Shown here: one piece after another, positions 26,126 through 36,393 of the stretch
Layout: each line of letters starts with the position of its first letter
Position numbering within the stretch: position 1 is the stretch's first letter
Origin: Providencia rettgeri
GTDB lineage: Bacteria > Pseudomonadota > Gammaproteobacteria > Enterobacterales > Enterobacteriaceae
Direction of reading: 5' to 3'
DNA: 64,000 bases
Assembly: GCA_900455085.1 (NCBI GenBank)
Contig: UGTZ01000001.1
Location: forward strand, 1,270,501 to 1,334,500
Translations under genes and position numbers: made by a program
The notes under the pieces: model-generated
Database searches by the model: none
Seen by the model: the letters and a program-made list of their open reading frames with translations, nothing else
What the model was told of the DNA's origin: nothing

Positions 26126-28878
26126 GTGAATTTATCACTAACTAGACGATTGTGGATGGGCTTTGCGCTGATGGCAGTATTGACCTTTATCAGCACCCTT
26201 GTGGGGTGGTACAACTTACGTTTTGTTAGCCAAGTTGAACAGGCCAATACCGAGGCTTTGATTCCAACCATGAATATGGCAAGGCAATTGAGTGAAGCAA
26301 GTGCTTGGGAGCTATTTTCTGCGCAGAATCTCACCAATGCAGATAGCGAAAGTATTTGGTTAGCGCAAGGACGGATGTTAACGGCACAAAGCCTTAAAAT
26401 CACTAATTTGCTGAAAACATTACGGGAACAAGGCTTCAACACACAAGATATAGAACAACAAGAAAAAGAAATCGCTCAATCATTAAGCCAACAAGGTGAA
26501 TTAGTTGGCCAGCGGTTAAAACTGCGCACTGAGCAACAACAGTTAAGGCAACATATCATCGCTGCGGCGGGTGATATCGCCCAAAAAGCGCATGGCCAAG
26601 CCAATAATGCAGCGACCTCCGCTGGTGCAACGCAGGTGAGTATTTATGACCTAATCGAGCGAAAACAAGGGGAACAAGCACAGCAAGCCCTTGATCAACT
26701 CATTGATATTGACCTTGAATATGCTAGCCAAATGAATGAGTTGCGATTAAGCGCTATGCGCGTACAGCAAATGGTACTTAATTTAGGTTCAAACCAACCC
26801 AATCGTAATATGGCAGAATTAGAAAATCAGCTGAATTCTGCAGTCAAAATCTTACAACGTCGGCAAAAATATATTGAAGACCCTGCCGTGAGAAGCCAGG
26901 TAGAAAATGCCTTAAATAGCGTTAAGCGTTATATCGAGTTAATTACGTTGTATCGCCAAGATAACGACATCACAACTCGTTTACAGATTTTATCGCAAAA
27001 TAATATTGACCAATTTGCACGTTTTAGTAGTGAAGTAGCTCAATTAGTTGACATCATTGAACTTCGTAACCAAACCGCATTGGGGCAACTTAAACAAGCC
27101 AGTGAACGGGGGCAAAATTGGTTGCTAGCATTAAGTATTGTTTCATTACTCTCATTGATTTTGATCCTTTGGCGAGTGGTTTACCGCTTAGTGACAAAGC
27201 CGTTGGCACAGCAAACCCAAGCGCTTCAGCGCTTGCTTGAGGGCGATATTGACTCTGCATTTCCTGAAACCGCAGGCGTGAAAGAGCTTGATACGATTGG
27301 CCGTTTAATGGATGCATTTCGTGCGAGTGTTCATGCTTTAAATAATCAGCGTGAACAACTAGCGGACCAAGTCAAAGTGAGAACGGCAGAACTGCGGGTG
27401 ATGGTTGTTGAGCATCGCAAAGCTCGCGCTGAAGCAGAAAAAGCCAATCAGGCAAAATCGGCATTTTTGGCGGCAATGAGCCATGAAATTCGCACGCCAC
27501 TTTATGGAATTTTGGGGACAGCGCAATTGCTATTAGAAAATAAAGCGCTTAATCAATATCATGATGATTTATATGCAATTACGGATTCAGGTGAATCCTT
27601 ATTGGCTATTTTAAATGACATTTTGGATTACTCTGCTATTGAAGCTGGGGGACAAAATGTTTCTATCAATGAGGAACCTTTCGAGCCCAAGCCATTATTG
27701 GAAAGTACCTTGTATTTAATGAATGCCAGTAATAAAAATCATGCTATTCAGTTGGTTGCTGATATTGCAGATGATTTACCTACAGCCTTACAAGGGGACC
27801 CACTCCGGATCCGGCAAATTATCACGAATTTACTCAGTAATGCACTACGTTTCACTCAGCAGGGCGGATTACTTTGCGTAGTTGCCGTTATGGCAAATAT
27901 TGGTTTATTGAAGTGGAAGACACCGGGTGTGGCATTGATAACTCGCGATTTACTGATATTTTTAAGCCATTTGTGCAAGTCGATAGCCAGCGGGGTGGAA
28001 CAGGGCTTGGGCTGACAATTAGTGCAAGTTTAGCACAAGCGATGGGTGGTGAATTGACGGTTAGTAGCCAGTTAGGGAGTGGAAGCTGTTTTCGTTTAAC
28101 ACTGCCGTTATCTATTGCCTCGCATCCAGTTAGTAAATCGGCGGATCTATCATTAGACATGCGGGGCGTACATTTATTACTCATAGAAGACAACCTATTG
28201 ACTCAGAAAATCAGTGGAGAAATGTTAACTCGAAGTGGGGCACAGGTAACCACTGTTGGTTCTGCGGCAGAAGCATTAGCTGCTTTACAAACTGGGCAAC
28301 AATTTACGGCAGCGTTGGTGGATTTTGGTTTACCTGATATCGATGGGATCACCTTGGCTAAACAAATAGCGAAAGCCTATCCCGCATTGGTTTTGATTGG
28401 TTTTAGTGCTCATGTGATTGATGAAACATTGCGCCAACGGACGAGTCAAGTTTTTCGCGGTATTATTCAAAAACCAGTACCAAGAGATAGGTTAAACCAG
28501 TTGATCGTTAAATATATTTCAGGCGGTGAGTATACGTTGTCCGATTCTAGTGTTCAGGAAAAATTTGTAGATTTGCAACAGCTTATTAGTGATGCTGAAT
28601 TAATGGGGCTTCCGAAAATTCGCGAATGGGTGAGTATTTTTAAACAGCATTCCTTGCCACTAATCGACCAAATTGATATTGCACGAGCAGAAAAGAACAC
28701 AGAACAAATAAAGCGCCTTGCTCACCAGTTAAAAAGTAGTTGTGCCAGTTTGGGAATGCAACACGCAGCACAGAGCTGTGCATTATTAGAACAGCAGCCA
28801 ATGGCGGATACTCAGCTGAAAAAGGATATACAGCAAGGCTTACAGGCTATTGAGCAATGGTTGAATAAAACACATTGA
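26126..28878 (+). pseudogene. torS: TorS hybrid sensor histidine kinase, one apparent frameshift
   Basis: This inner-membrane sensor of about 917 residues uses a GTG start at 26126. It has an N-terminal membrane span, a periplasmic helical sensor, a second span (LLALSIVSLLSLILILW), HAMP, a HisKA with AMSHEIRTPLYGILGT, HATPase (ITNLLSNALRF, DTGCGID, GGTGLGLTIS), a receiver (LLIEDNLLTQK, VDFGLPDIDG) and an HPt domain (RLAHQLKSSCASLGM). The kinase frame breaks at 27866-27868. Adding one base joins LRFTQQGG to ITLRSCRYGKYWFIEVED. It receives the TMAO signal through TorT and relays phosphate to TorR. Confidence 0.92.
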
Positions 28879-28948
28879 TTCTTCAAATATCCAGTAAGGT
28901 TCATTTAGCTGCTTTTTATCTGTTGAAGACCATGTTCTAGGCTAAAAC

Positions 28949-30112
28949 TTAACGCGCAACACGTATGCCACCGCTCACACCTTGTGGGCTCCACAGTATT
29001 TGCCATAATTGGATATCTCGTGCTCTAAATGCACCAGCACAAGCATTTAAATAATAAGAAAACATGCGTTTGAAACGAGGTGTATAATTATGCTCGAGTT
29101 CTGGCCAAGCGGCTTGAAAGCGGGAATACCATGCCATGAGTGTGTGGTCATAATCAGCACCAAAATTATGCCAATCCTCCATGACCAGTTTGCCTTCGCT
29201 GGCTTCGCCAATATTTTGCACCGAAGGTAGGCAGCCGTTTGGAAAAATATACTTATTAGTCCATGGGTCAACATTCACTTTATTTTGATTAGAACCAATG
29301 GTGTGAAGTAAAAACAAACCGTTAGCTTTTAGGTTGCGTTGAATAACATCAAAGTAAGTCGCATAATTTTTAGGGCCGACATGCTCAAACATACCTACAG
29401 AGACAATACGGTCAAATTGGTCGTTAAGATTCCGATAATCTTCTAATTTAATATCAACATCTAAGCCTGCACAGCGAGATTGAGCATATTTTTGTTGCTC
29501 AGCGGAAATAGTGACACCCGTAACAGAAACCCCAAAGTTTTTTGCTGCATAGGCAGCGAGTCCACCCCAGCCACAGCCGATATCAAGTAATCGCATACCA
29601 GGTTTTAATTGCAGTTTTTCGCAGATTAAATTTAATTTTTGTTCTTGCGCGAGAGGAAGGTTTTCAGGAACCGTTTCTAAACCTTTCCAGTAGCCACAAG
29701 AATATTGCATATAAGGGTCGAGCATTAGGGAAAACAAGTCATTTCCGAGGTCGTAATGTTCTTTTCCTACAATACGAGCACGTTTTAGGGTTTGTAAATT
29801 GCGAACACGTGCGACAGCAATTTTCAGTGTATCACTGAAATTGTGAGGTATTTTTTTATCGAGTTTATGGCGTAAGACATATTGGAAAAATATATCTAAA
29901 CGCTCGCAATCCCACCAACCATCCATATAGCTTTCACCTAATCCTATTGAGCCGTGTTGTAGCACTCGTTTAAAGAAATGGGGGTTGTGTACCTGGATAT
30001 CGAAAGGGCGGGAGCCATTAATTTTAATGCCAGCTTCACTCAATAATTCAGTAGCAATGCGTTGCCAAGAGTCGATAGTGGTTTTTTGGTTAACGACTTG
30101 TTCAGTACTCAT
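28949..30112 (-). CDS. cfa: Cyclopropane-fatty-acyl-phospholipid synthase
   Basis: Cfa adds a methylene from S-adenosylmethionine across unsaturated acyl chains of membrane phospholipids, mainly in stationary phase and under acid stress. It has about 387 residues from the ATG at 30112 (GGAG site); the upstream ATG at 30133 would add 7 residues. SAM-binding motif LLDIGCGWGGLA, then GVTISAEQQKYAQ, VSVGMFEHVGPKNY, LLHTIGSN and the C-terminal YYLNACAGAFRARDIQLWQ all match E. coli Cfa (382). It is a single gene with a long upstream region. It shares no operon with torS, with which it is convergent. Confidence 0.96.
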   Translation of the reverse strand: MSTEQVVNQKTTIDSWQRIATELLSEAGIKINGSRPFDIQVHNPHFFKRVLQHGSIGLGESYMDGWWDCERLDIFFQYVLRHKLDKKIPHNFSDTLKIAVARVRNLQTLKRARIVGKEHYDLGNDLFSLMLDPYMQYSCGYWKGLETVPENLPLAQEQKLNLICEKLQLKPGMRLLDIGCGWGGLAAYAAKNFGVSVTGVTISAEQQKYAQSRCAGLDVDIKLEDYRNLNDQFDRIVSVGMFEHVGPKNYATYFDVIQRNLKANGLFLLHTIGSNQNKVNVDPWTNKYIFPNGCLPSVQNIGEASEGKLVMEDWHNFGADYDHTLMAWYSRFQAAWPELEHNYTPRFKRMFSYYLNACAGAFRARDIQLWQILWSPQGVSGGIRVAR

Positions 30113-30585
30113 CTGATCTCCAATTTTTATCAAAGTGGGATTCAGAGAACTTTATTTGTGACGTATTCGTGGTACAGCAAAACAGGAATATTGACCACCG
30201 CTGCACGACAGTCAGTGTATTAGCGTTATTGTTGCTATAAATAAAGCTCAAATCCAGTTTCAGATAACTCTATAAAAAATATAAAACGTTCACATTGAAT
30301 TTCAATAGAAATTGCACTTAATACTTAGAAATGGCACTTATAACCAAAAAAAGAGTTCTTATAAGACAATTATTTGCTCATCAAAGCTTTTCAAGCTCTT
30401 CAATGAGTATTGGAATAAGTCTAGTATATAGAAATGACATTTGTGTGAAAAAATACATTATTTGTTGCTTTTTATCTGATTAAGATTGGTTTTTTGGGCT
30501 GATTTTATTGAAATTAATGATGGGGCGTAGAGCAAATGGCTCACCTATGATTATAGAGAGCCATTTAGGAATAAAAATTCAATGA
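30113..30585. other. cfa upstream region and codA downstream region
   Basis: A gene-free AT-rich stretch of 473 bases. It must contain the cfa promoter or promoters on the minus strand. I see no strong hairpin, RNA gene or open frame of interest. Confidence 0.45.
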
Positions 30586-31878
30586 TTAGATTTTTGGAGA
30601 ATATCCATAACGGACCGTTTCTGTTTGTTCTAAATGAATTTGTGTTACCGCAGGTTGGGTATTAGCGATCACTTGGCCATCACGAATAGAATAACGCACA
30701 GGAACTTGACGGCGAACGGCATCAAAGCCATTTTCTGCTGGTAAAATTAATAGACTAGCTCGGTTTCCTTCACTCACACCATAATCTTGCAAGTTCAATG
30801 TACGTGCGCTGTATTCACTAATCAGTTTCAGCCCATCATTGATTTGCTGATAACCCATTAATTGGCAGACATGTAACCCCATATGCAGTACTTGCAACAT
30901 ATTGGCTGTACCTAATGGGTACCATGGGTCAAATACATCGTCGTGACCAAAGCACACATTAATATCCGCGGCTAGCATCTCTTTCACTCGCGTAATTCCA
31001 CGGCGTTTTGGATAAGTATCAAAGCGGCCTTGTAAGTGAATGTTCACTAACGGATTAGCGACAAAGTTAATTCCAGACATTTTTAGTAGGCGAAATAAAC
31101 GGGAAGTATAAGCGCCATTGTATGAATGCATTGCGGTGGTATGGCTTGCCGTGACGCGAGAACCCATCCCGTGTGCATGCGCTAACGCTGCGACTGTTTC
31201 AACAAAACGAGATTGCTCATCATCGATTTCATCGCAGTGGACATCAATCAAGCGGTCATATTTTTGTGCTAAAGCAAATGTTTTATGGAGTGATTCCACG
31301 CCATACTCACGAGTAAATTCAAAATGTGGAATGGCACCAACGACGTCGGCTCCGAGGCGTAACGCTTCTTCTAACAGGGCTTCGCCATTTGGATAAGACA
31401 AAATACCCTCTTGTGGAAAAGCCACAATTTGCACATCAACCCAAGGTGCGATTTCTTGTTTTACCTCTAACATCGCTTTCAGTGCGGTTAATGTCGGATC
31501 TGACACATCCACATGAGTACGAACATGTTGAATACCATTGGCAATTTGCCATTTAAGGGTTTGCCACGCTCGATTTTTAACATCATCGTGGGTGAGCATC
31601 GCTTTACGCTCTGCCCAACGTTCGATGCCTTCAAAGAGTGTTCCTGACTGGTTCCAGCTTGGTTGCCCCGCGGTTTGAGTGGTATCCAAGTGAATGTGTG
31701 GCTCAACGAAGGGAGCCGTAACTAATCCACCTTCACCGTCTAAGCTGTCTGGTAATACTTCACCTTGAGGTTGTGGAAGAATGGCTTGAATTTTTTGATT
31801 GTCGATATCGATACGCCACAGGCCATCACGCTCAGGTAAACGGATATTATGGATATGTTTGATAGTTTGGTTAAGCAC
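30586..31878 (-). CDS. codA: Cytosine deaminase
   Basis: CodA deaminates cytosine to uracil and ammonia in pyrimidine salvage. It has 430 residues (E. coli 427) with the amidohydrolase metal motif FVEPHIHLDTTQTAG, HCDEIDDEQSRF, SHTTAMHSYNGAY, and the metal aspartate in FGHDDVFDPWYP. It is very similar to the E. coli enzyme in the core (EGIERWAERKA, GIQHVRTHVDVSD). Its start overlaps the end of codB by 8 bases, the same codBA operon order as E. coli. Confidence 0.97.
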   Translation of the reverse strand: MLNQTIKHIHNIRLPERDGLWRIDIDNQKIQAILPQPQGEVLPDSLDGEGGLVTAPFVEPHIHLDTTQTAGQPSWNQSGTLFEGIERWAERKAMLTHDDVKNRAWQTLKWQIANGIQHVRTHVDVSDPTLTALKAMLEVKQEIAPWVDVQIVAFPQEGILSYPNGEALLEEALRLGADVVGAIPHFEFTREYGVESLHKTFALAQKYDRLIDVHCDEIDDEQSRFVETVAALAHAHGMGSRVTASHTTAMHSYNGAYTSRLFRLLKMSGINFVANPLVNIHLQGRFDTYPKRRGITRVKEMLAADINVCFGHDDVFDPWYPLGTANMLQVLHMGLHVCQLMGYQQINDGLKLISEYSARTLNLQDYGVSEGNRASLLILPAENGFDAVRRQVPVRYSIRDGQVIANTQPAVTQIHLEQTETVRYGYSPKI

Positions 31879-33118
31879 GGGTCATCTCCGAATCAGTAGT
31901 ATGGCGGCGATTTAATAATGGGTTAAGGATAGCGTAACATAATGCACCGCCCAACACGGCATTGACAGGAACAATACCTGGTAACCAGTTACCTGCGATA
32001 ACCCCAGCGGCAACGGCGATTAATGCACTGATGTTGACATCACGCATTTTACTGCGATCAAAGGTTTCGTAGCGGTGGCGGTACATGAGGTAGTCGGCGA
32101 TGATTATTCCGCCAATAGGGGGAATAGCCGCAGATAAGAAAGTTAGCCAGCCAACAAAATTATTATATAACCACAGCGCACATAGCGTTCCAACCAGCCC
32201 ATTGACAATGGATAAGGTTTTGCTGGATAACCCGGTGATATTGGCAAACCCTAAACCTGACGCATATAGGGCGTTATCGTTAGTTGTCCAAATATTTAAA
32301 CCCAAAACGATAATTGCGGGTAATAGTAAACCTTGGGCAATCATCACATCTGAGATATCTGCCATACCTAATGATGCTGCACCAGCAGCTCCAAAGATAA
32401 ACATCAATGAATTACCAAGGAAAAAAGCAATAATGGCGACAAGCACCGCAATCTTAGGTTTTCGTCCGAAACGCACAAAATCAGCTGTTAATGTTCCAGC
32501 ACTCACAAAAGACCCCACTACCATGGCTAAGGCAAGGTTAAAATCGATAGGTTTTGCGGGGACGACTTCCTGCAATGCACTCATTCCACCCATGTCAGTG
32601 ATAGCAAGGTAGACGGAATAACTGCCGAGTATCGCAATGGCAGGAACTGCAACGATTGACAGTATAGTTAGAGCAGAAATACCGAAAAAAACCGTAACGG
32701 TCATTAAGACCCCTGAAATACCAATCAACCAGTTGATATCCCAACCCGTGGCTTTACCAACAGGAATGGCAAACATCGCAACACCGACACCAAACCAGCC
32801 GACTTGTGTGCCACCTAATAGGAAAGAGGGGAGCCATGAGCCTTTAATACCAAAGGAATAACGAGCAAGAAGGTGGGTAGTTAAGCCTGTTTTAGAACCA
32901 ATAAAACCAAGAAATGCGGTGTAGATACCAAGAAGAAGATTACCGATAAGAACTGCGAGGAAGAAATCATGAAAATCAAGACCGGTACCGAGAGCGCCTC
33001 CGGTCCACATACTGGCGGAAAAGAACGTTAAACCTAGCATCACAAAGGTTAATGCTAGTCCGCCTTTCCGCGCGGATATGGGCACGGGGCCATGGCTATA
33101 ATTTTTATCGTCAGGCAC
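31871..33118 (-). CDS. codB: Cytosine permease
   Basis: CodB imports cytosine across the inner membrane. It is a 415-residue NCS1-family transporter with about 12 membrane segments. Family segments seen are SARKGGLALTFVMLGLTFFSA, GTQVGWFGVGVAMF, SAGTLTADFVRFGRKPK, WTTNDNALYASGLG and SAAIPPIGGIIIADYL. The start is GTG at 33118 with a GGAGAC ribosome site 6 bases upstream. A PurR-type operator lies about 65-80 bases upstream, so repression by purines as in E. coli codBA is likely. Confidence 0.96.
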   Translation of the reverse strand: MPDDKNYSHGPVPISARKGGLALTFVMLGLTFFSASMWTGGALGTGLDFHDFFLAVLIGNLLLGIYTAFLGFIGSKTGLTTHLLARYSFGIKGSWLPSFLLGGTQVGWFGVGVAMFAIPVGKATGWDINWLIGISGVLMTVTVFFGISALTILSIVAVPAIAILGSYSVYLAITDMGGMSALQEVVPAKPIDFNLALAMVVGSFVSAGTLTADFVRFGRKPKIAVLVAIIAFFLGNSLMFIFGAAGAASLGMADISDVMIAQGLLLPAIIVLGLNIWTTNDNALYASGLGFANITGLSSKTLSIVNGLVGTLCALWLYNNFVGWLTFLSAAIPPIGGIIIADYLMYRHRYETFDRSKMRDVNISALIAVAAGVIAGNWLPGIVPVNAVLGGALCYAILNPLLNRRHTTDSEMTRA

Positions 33119-33183
33119 GATTGTCTCCAGTTATTTTTCTCAGGCCAAAAAAATCCGACGCATTTTATAGCCATCAAAATAAA

Positions 33184-33199
33184 AAGCAAACGTTTTCGT
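33184..33199. promoter_or_regulatory. Candidate PurR operator for codBA
   Basis: AAGCAAACGTTTTCGT is close to the palindromic PurR consensus ACGCAAACGTTTGCGT, with the central CAAACGTTT intact. It lies upstream of codB on the minus strand. codBA is a known PurR regulon member in E. coli. Confidence 0.75.
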
Positions 33200-33279
33200 T
33201 GATGGTTTAAAAGAATTAATGTGTCCAGAAATAATTTAATTTATGGAATTAAAAATAGGAAAAATAAATAATTGAGGGT

Positions 33280-34164
33280 TTAAATTACCTTATTTTTCAG
33301 TAATTCAATGCATTCTTGTGCACCACGTTTAAGCGCATGACCTTGCAAACATACCACATGAATAGGCAGTTTGAAGCCATTTGGGGTATTTTTAAACTCA
33401 AGGGGTTTTAGTGAACCATCGTGCAATTTATCTTTAATAAGTGATAAAGGAAAATTACCCCATCCCATACCACTTTCGACTAAACCGAGAGCTAAAGAAA
33501 AACTGTCTGTTTTCCAATAATTACTAGAAACTAGAATGCGTATATCACTCAATTCACGTTGACGACTTGCAATAATTATTTGGCGGCTTTCAACAAGGTC
33601 TTCGATATAGAGTGACGTTTTATTTTGCAAAGAGGGATGTTTAGCCGAAATGGTGGCAATAATTGATTCTTCGCCAATGTAATGAAATTGCTCTTGGGAA
33701 TTAACATTTAAACCGCCAAAGACAATCGCGAGATGAATTTTTTGTTCATGTAGTAACGGTAAAAGATCATCTTGAGGTGCGGTAATCAGCTCAATATGCA
33801 GTAAAGGGTAACGCTGGCTTAAAATATGTAGAGTGTCAAAGAGTAAATTGGCATTAATACCTGCCGCAATACCAATAGTCAACGTGCTTTCAACGCCTTG
33901 AGTCAATTCTAAAGAAAACGTATTGAGCTGCGATAAGTTAGCGACAATATGTCGTGCATAGGGGGCTAATGAAAGCGCTTTTTCAGTGGGTTTAGGCTCC
34001 CGAGTGTGTCTATCAAATAGTTCAAATCCAAGTTCAGCTTCTAGATTAGCGACTGCCATACTGACCGCAGATGGCACGCGTTTTAATGCCCTAGCCGCTG
34101 CAGAAAATGAGCCTTTATCTAACACGGTGAGAAAAATCGTTAGGTTATCGCTATTAAATGGCAT
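33280..34164 (-). CDS. LysR-family regulator, divergent from PACE efflux gene 1
   Basis: The 294-residue LysR protein has an N-terminal winged helix (MPFNSDNLTIFLTVLDKGSFSAAARALKRVPSAVSMAVANLE in outline) and an effector domain with SILAIGIAAGINANLL-like strands. The ATG has an AAAGG site. It is divergent from the PACE transporter gene 101 bases away. That arrangement matches the AceR-AceI type of control, in which a LysR activator responds to the exported compound. Control of the neighbour is inferred from this layout. Confidence 0.83.
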   Translation of the reverse strand: MPFNSDNLTIFLTVLDKGSFSAAARALKRVPSAVSMAVANLEAELGFELFDRHTREPKPTEKALSLAPYARHIVANLSQLNTFSLELTQGVESTLTIGIAAGINANLLFDTLHILSQRYPLLHIELITAPQDDLLPLLHEQKIHLAIVFGGLNVNSQEQFHYIGEESIIATISAKHPSLQNKTSLYIEDLVESRQIIIASRQRELSDIRILVSSNYWKTDSFSLALGLVESGMGWGNFPLSLIKDKLHDGSLKPLEFKNTPNGFKLPIHVVCLQGHALKRGAQECIELLKNKVI

Positions 34165-34265
34165 GATTGACCTTTCAATAAAATTGATAGAAGCTGACTT
34201 TTATTATCATTGAATAATATTTATTTTACCACCTTGTTGATAATGATATTTTTGGAGGTGGGAAA

Positions 34266-34709
34266 ATGCAGGGGATTAAACGTAAAATTGTTTTTGTAAC
34301 GGCTTATGAGGTTATTGGCTGGTTAATTTCAGCGTTGGCATTGGCTTTTCTTTCCGGTAATTCAGCGGAAACAACAGGCCCATTAGCTTTAGTCATAACG
34401 ACTATTGCAGTGAGCTGGAACTTTATTTTCAATACTGCATTTGAATATTGGGAATCAAAACAAAAATCACGCATTAGAACCTTTAGGCGCCGGTTTGTAC
34501 ACGCTATATTATTTCAATTAACGTTAGTGATTTTTTTAATTCCTTTAATTGCATGGTGGTTATCAATTAGTTTATTACAGGCGTTAATACTCGACTTCGC
34601 CTTAATTATTTTTATCCCAATTTATACTTTCTTTTTCAATTGGGCCTTTGATAAGATTTTTGGATTGCCTAAATCTGCCTTACCGCAAGAGAATAACGCC
34701 ACATCATAA
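34266..34709 (+). CDS. PACE family biocide/polyamine efflux transporter 1
   Basis: This 147-residue inner-membrane protein has four membrane segments in two tandem transmembrane pairs. The first pair has the conserved acidic residue in TAYEVIGWLISALALAF and the loop NFIFNTAFEYWESKQKSR. The second pair starts RRFVHAILFQLTLVIFLIP and ends FFFNWAFDKIFGLP. This is the PACE (AceI-like) pattern for proton-coupled efflux of compounds such as chlorhexidine or short diamines. GGAGGTG precedes the ATG. The substrate is not determined. It is divergent from a LysR gene, and the same arrangement recurs at 52.2-53.6 kb. Confidence 0.87.
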   Translation: MQGIKRKIVFVTAYEVIGWLISALALAFLSGNSAETTGPLALVITTIAVSWNFIFNTAFEYWESKQKSRIRTFRRRFVHAILFQLTLVIFLIPLIAWWLSISLLQALILDFALIIFIPIYTFFFNWAFDKIFGLPKSALPQENNATS

Positions 34710-34726
34710 GAAAGGTAAGAAAGTTA

Positions 34727-34769
34727 TCGTGTTTCCTTGCCTGCTAACATTGTGCAGAAGGAAACACGA
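34727..34769. terminator. Long-loop inverted repeat between PACE 1 and dbpA
   Basis: Perfect 12-base arms TCGTGTTTCCTT and AAGGAAACACGA with a 19-base loop, between two convergent genes. There is no T run, so this is a possible rather than a proven terminator. Confidence 0.5.
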
Positions 34770-34779
34770 ATCACACCGA

Positions 34780-36153
34780 TTATTTTAATAACCTAGCCTT
34801 AACGGATTTCCCTTTAATTTTCCCCTGCTGTAAATGCTTGCGAGCATGTTCGGCAACCTCACGTTTGAGTGCCACATAGGCATGAGTAGGGTGGATCACA
34901 ATCTTGCCAATATCGTCGCCATTGAGGCCAACTTCTCCGGTCAAGGCACCTAAAATGTCGCCGGGGCGTATTTTGGCTTTTTTACCGCCATCAAGGCATA
35001 AGGTCACCATCGTCGCTTCTAATGGAGTGACTCGTAAACCTGTTGGTTCGGCTTGCCAATTAAGCTTCATGTTTAACATTTCTTCTAGAGCATTGGCCCG
35101 CTGGGCTTCTTCTGGTGCACATAAACTAATTGCTAAACCGCTTTCACCTGCGCGTGCAGTTCGGCCGATGCGGTGAACATGCACTTCAGGATCCCATGAT
35201 AATTCATAGTTAATCACCATTTCGAGGGCTTTAATATCTAACCCGCGGGATGCGACATCCGTAGCCACTAATACACGGCTACTTCCATTAGCAAAACGCA
35301 CAAGAGTTTGGTCACGCTCACGCTGTTCCATATCACCATGAAGCACTAGGACACTTTGTTTGCTTGCAGTTAAGGCATCATAAACAGCTTGGCAATCTTT
35401 TTTAGTATTACAGAAAACGACGCAAGAAGCGGGTTGTTCACGGCTCAAGAGCTTTTGTAATAATGTAATTTTTTCGTGACGAGCAACTTCATAAAATTGC
35501 TGCTCAACCGCGGGAAGTTCATCAACACTATTGATTTCAATGGTTTGTGGATTATTTTGAATTTGCTGGCTAATTCGTGCAATTTCATCTGGCCAAGTAG
35601 CTGAAAATAATAATGTTTGCCTATTAATTGGTGCGTAGTCAATGATGGTTTCAATATCTGGCATAAAGCCCATATCGAGCATTCGGTCTGCTTCGTCTAA
35701 AACCAATGTTTGCAAGGCATCAAGTTGTACTGTTTCACGATTTAGATGATCAAGTAAGCGCCCCGGTGTAGCAACAATGATATGTGCTGCATGAGCAAGG
35801 GAGTCGCGTTGTACGCTAAAAGGTACACCACCGCAGAGTGTTAAAATTTTGATATTAGGGATAGCGCGAGCTAAACGGCGCAATTCATTGGCGACTTGAT
35901 CTGCCAGTTCGCGAGTTGGGCATAAAACTAATGACTGAGTTTTAAATAACTTGGCATCAACATGTTGTAATAAACCCAGACCAAAAGCAGCAGTTTTACC
36001 GCTGCCAGTTTTAGCTTGTGCTCGAACGTCTTTACCGGCAAGGATCGGGGGAAGAGCGGCAGCTTGGATCTGCGTCATGTTTAGGTAGCCTAACTCTTGC
36101 AAGTTAGCGAGTTGTTCCGCAGAAAGCGCATTTAGGTCAGCAAATGAAGTCAC
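34780..36153 (-). CDS. dbpA: DEAD-box RNA helicase DbpA
   Basis: DbpA is an ATP-dependent RNA helicase acting in late 50S ribosome assembly and activated by a hairpin of 23S rRNA. It has 457 residues, like E. coli. Motifs in order: Q-motif region LQELGYLNMTQIQ, AKTGSGKTAAF (Walker A), PTRELADQV, TPGRLLDHL, DEADRMLDMGF, SATWPDEI, VLVATDVASRGLDI, HRIGRTARAGE. The C-terminal rRNA-binding domain includes TLCLDGGKKAKIRPGDILGA and HPTHAYVALKREVA, which identifies DbpA rather than another DEAD protein. It is probably monocistronic. Confidence 0.95.
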   Translation of the reverse strand: MTSFADLNALSAEQLANLQELGYLNMTQIQAAALPPILAGKDVRAQAKTGSGKTAAFGLGLLQHVDAKLFKTQSLVLCPTRELADQVANELRRLARAIPNIKILTLCGGVPFSVQRDSLAHAAHIIVATPGRLLDHLNRETVQLDALQTLVLDEADRMLDMGFMPDIETIIDYAPINRQTLLFSATWPDEIARISQQIQNNPQTIEINSVDELPAVEQQFYEVARHEKITLLQKLLSREQPASCVVFCNTKKDCQAVYDALTASKQSVLVLHGDMEQRERDQTLVRFANGSSRVLVATDVASRGLDIKALEMVINYELSWDPEVHVHRIGRTARAGESGLAISLCAPEEAQRANALEEMLNMKLNWQAEPTGLRVTPLEATMVTLCLDGGKKAKIRPGDILGALTGEVGLNGDDIGKIVIHPTHAYVALKREVAEHARKHLQQGKIKGKSVKARLLK

Positions 36154-36340
36154 AATACAATCTCAAATAGAATAAAAGGCATAATGGCGCTAATAATACT
36201 ATTCCTACCTTACTCTGTCTGTTTTTAATTCGTTATTAATGTAGAACCTGACTATCACTGATATAGTTCAAAATTAAATCAACAGGAAGTGATGAAATGG
36301 AAAATTTGCAGCAGCGATTGATAACACGAAGCGGGAAAAA

Positions 36341-36364
36341 TAGCACCACTAAAAAGCGGTGCTA
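36341..36364 (-). terminator. Terminator after the yfcC-like gene
   Basis: TAGCACCACT / AGCGGTGCTA arms with one mismatch and an AAAA loop. On the minus strand the stem is followed by a T run (TATTTTTCCC). It lies 30 bases after the minus-strand stop. Confidence 0.78.
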
Positions 36365-36393
36365 AGAAGAGTGGATTATTCAATATTGATATT

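Noticed and set aside
32100..32612. 170-residue plus-strand open frame opposite codB
   Set aside because: It is an antisense shadow of a well-supported permease gene; its composition mirrors the membrane segments of codB.
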